DNA from: Pseudomonas bharatica CSV86
GTDB lineage: Bacteria > Pseudomonadota > Gammaproteobacteria > Pseudomonadales > Pseudomonadaceae
NCBI RefSeq assembly: GCF_000319305.2
Contig: NZ_AMWJ02000002.1
Location: 992,001-1,056,000, forward strand
Direction: 5' to 3'
DNA length: 64,000 nt
This document shows positions 62,971 to 64,000 of the stretch, one piece after another. Position 1 is the stretch's first letter, and each line of letters begins with the position of its first letter. The notes below the pieces were generated by a model, which saw only the letters and a list, made by a program, of their open reading frames with translations, was not told the origin of the DNA and did no database searches. A program made the translations under genes and the position numbers.

Positions 62971-64000
62971 ATGCGCGTGATGAAGTGGAGCATGATCGCC
63001 CTGGCCGTAGCTGCCGGGACCTCGCAACTGGCTGTAGCGTCCTCGCAGGATGAGTCCAAGGGTTTCGTCGAAGACAGCACCCTGACCGCAAAAACCCGCG
63101 CCATGTACATGAACCGCGACCTGAAGCACGGTGAGGCCAACACCAACGTCAAAGGCGATCGCAAAGGCTATCGTGAAGACGCTGGCGTCTCCGAGCTGGT
63201 GACCTTCGAATCCGGCTTTACCCAAGGCACCGTAGGTGTCGGTGTGGACGCCATGGCAATGGGCTCGGTCCGCCTGGACGGCGGCAGTGGCCGCACCCGC
63301 GGCGACAGCGGCAACGGCCTGTTCCGTAACGACAGCGACGGCAACCCTGAAAAAGCCCAAGGCAAGGGCGGCGCCGCAGTCAAGTTCCGCATCTCCGACA
63401 CCGTACTGAAGTATGGCCAGCAGTTCGTAGCCAGCCCGGTATTCGCCACCGACGACAGCCGTCTGCTGCCGGAAGTCGCTACTGGCACCTTGATCACCAG
63501 CAAGGAGATCAAGGGCCTGGAACTGAGCGCCGGTCGCTTCACCGCGCTGAGCTCGCAGACTGGCATGGGCCGTGACAGCATCAACGGTCGCAATGCCAAA
63601 GGCCTGACCTCGGCCAACATCGTCGGCGCCACCTACGCGTTCACCGATTCCTTCACCGGCACCCTGGCTGCATCGGACGTCGAAGACTACTGGAAGAAGC
63701 AATACATCAACCTGAACTACACCCTGCCGATCAATGACACACAATCGCTGAACTTCGACTTCAACGGCTATCGCTCGAAGGATCAGGGCGAAGCAATAGC
63801 CAACGAACTGGACAACAAACTGTGGAGCCTCGCCGGTGCCTATAGCTTCGGCGCCCACAAGTTCACCCTGGCCTACCAGCGTTCCAGCGGTGACACCGGC
63901 TACAACTACGGCGTAGATGGTAACGGCACGATCTTCGTTGCCAACTCCATCCAGATTTCCGACTTCCTCGGCAAGGACGAGAAATCCTGGCAGGCTCGCT
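62971..64000 (+). CDS. OprD-family outer-membrane porin (5' part, runs off the window)
   Basis: ATG at 62971 after AAAGGAG. Signal peptide MRVMKWSMIALAVAAGTSQL to AVASS, then the OprD family opening KGFVEDSTLTAKTRAMYMNR and strands such as FESGFTQGTVGVGVDAMAMG and KGGAAVKFRISDTVLKYGQQ. Position equals PA0958 (oprD), but the mature sequence differs from OprD (for example DSTLTAKTRAMYMNRD where OprD has LDLLLRNYYFNRD), so it is another member (Opd type). 343 codons are in the window with no stop. Uptake of small acids or amino acids is likely. Confidence 0.92.
   Translation, partial: MRVMKWSMIALAVAAGTSQLAVASSQDESKGFVEDSTLTAKTRAMYMNRDLKHGEANTNVKGDRKGYREDAGVSELVTFESGFTQGTVGVGVDAMAMGSVRLDGGSGRTRGDSGNGLFRNDSDGNPEKAQGKGGAAVKFRISDTVLKYGQQFVASPVFATDDSRLLPEVATGTLITSKEIKGLELSAGRFTALSSQTGMGRDSINGRNAKGLTSANIVGATYAFTDSFTGTLAASDVEDYWKKQYINLNYTLPINDTQSLNFDFNGYRSKDQGEAIANELDNKLWSLAGAYSFGAHKFTLAYQRSSGDTGYNYGVDGNGTIFVANSIQISDFLGKDEKSWQAR

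Noticed and set aside
62890..63858. 322-codon minus-strand frame over the porin gene
   Set aside because: Antisense shadow of the OprD-family porin, which has signal peptide and ribosome site.
1..64000. CRISPR arrays, rRNA genes, riboswitches
   Set aside because: None found on reading; no regularly spaced repeats and no rRNA-like sequence.

Overview
The window is Pseudomonas DNA. From about 46.9 kb to the right edge it is ordinary core chromosome, in the order tRNA-Lys(TTT), queC, queE, cpoB, pal, tolB, tolA, tolR, tolQ, ybgC, ruvB, ruvA, ruvC, yebC, aspS, a Dps-like ferritin gene, a cold-shock-domain gene, slyX, a HIT gene and an OprD-family porin. From memory this is the gene order around PA0958-PA0976 of P. 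aeruginosa. Pal looks almost identical to P. aeruginosa OprL, but the porin is clearly not canonical OprD, so I infer a relative in the P. aeruginosa group (citronellolis/nitroreducens-like) rather than P. aeruginosa itself.

From base 1 to about 46.9 kb lies the right-hand part of an integrative and conjugative element (ICE) inserted at the 3' end of that tRNA-Lys gene. Its left end is outside the window. The last ICE genes are a MOBH (HD-type) relaxase and a tyrosine integrase in one operon pointing at the tRNA. The transfer module (19.1-41.1 kb) is the GI/PFGI-1-type type IV secretion set: TIGR03759, lytic transglycosylase, TIGR03765, TraD, TIGR03747, a UvrD-like helicase, RAQPRD, TIGR03758, 03745, 03750, 03746, 03749, 03752, 03751, the TraC/VirB4-like ATPase, a DsbA-like thioredoxin, TIGR03757, 03756, 03755 and TraG.

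Cargo is of several kinds. At 0-6.4 kb there is a scrambled zone: two inverted copies of a parDE-type toxin-antitoxin pair, a PagL-like lipid A deacylase, a DUF903 lipoprotein, IS110 pieces, a Tn3-family transposase remnant ending in a clipped inverted repeat, and the C-terminal half of an SNF2-type helicase. At 6.5-8.1 kb is an AT-rich protein with a PD-(D/E)XK-like motif. At 8.2-18.2 kb is an SOS locus: a YedK/HMCES peptidase gene and umuDC (rulAB) diverge from a perfect LexA box, and umuC (rulB) is split by a 7.5-kb element bounded by ACAACGAT. That element carries three consecutive tyrosine recombinases, a TnpC/DUF6262-like gene and metal-related cargo (a CDF transporter and a Met-rich periplasmic protein). 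Just after umuC is a complete-looking 32-codon gene with its own Shine-Dalgarno and terminator. Near the right end are a parDE pair and an unrecognised AT-rich gene at 42.3-43.3 kb.

A striking property is that at least 15 places show a single missing base, usually in a run of G or C, that breaks an otherwise continuous reading frame. These include traD (twice), umuC, three genes of the recombinase element, several transfer genes and the 3' end of chromosomal ruvB. All are -1 events. They are either uncorrected homopolymer errors in the sequence or a mutator/decay signature. I annotate such genes over their reconstructed span.
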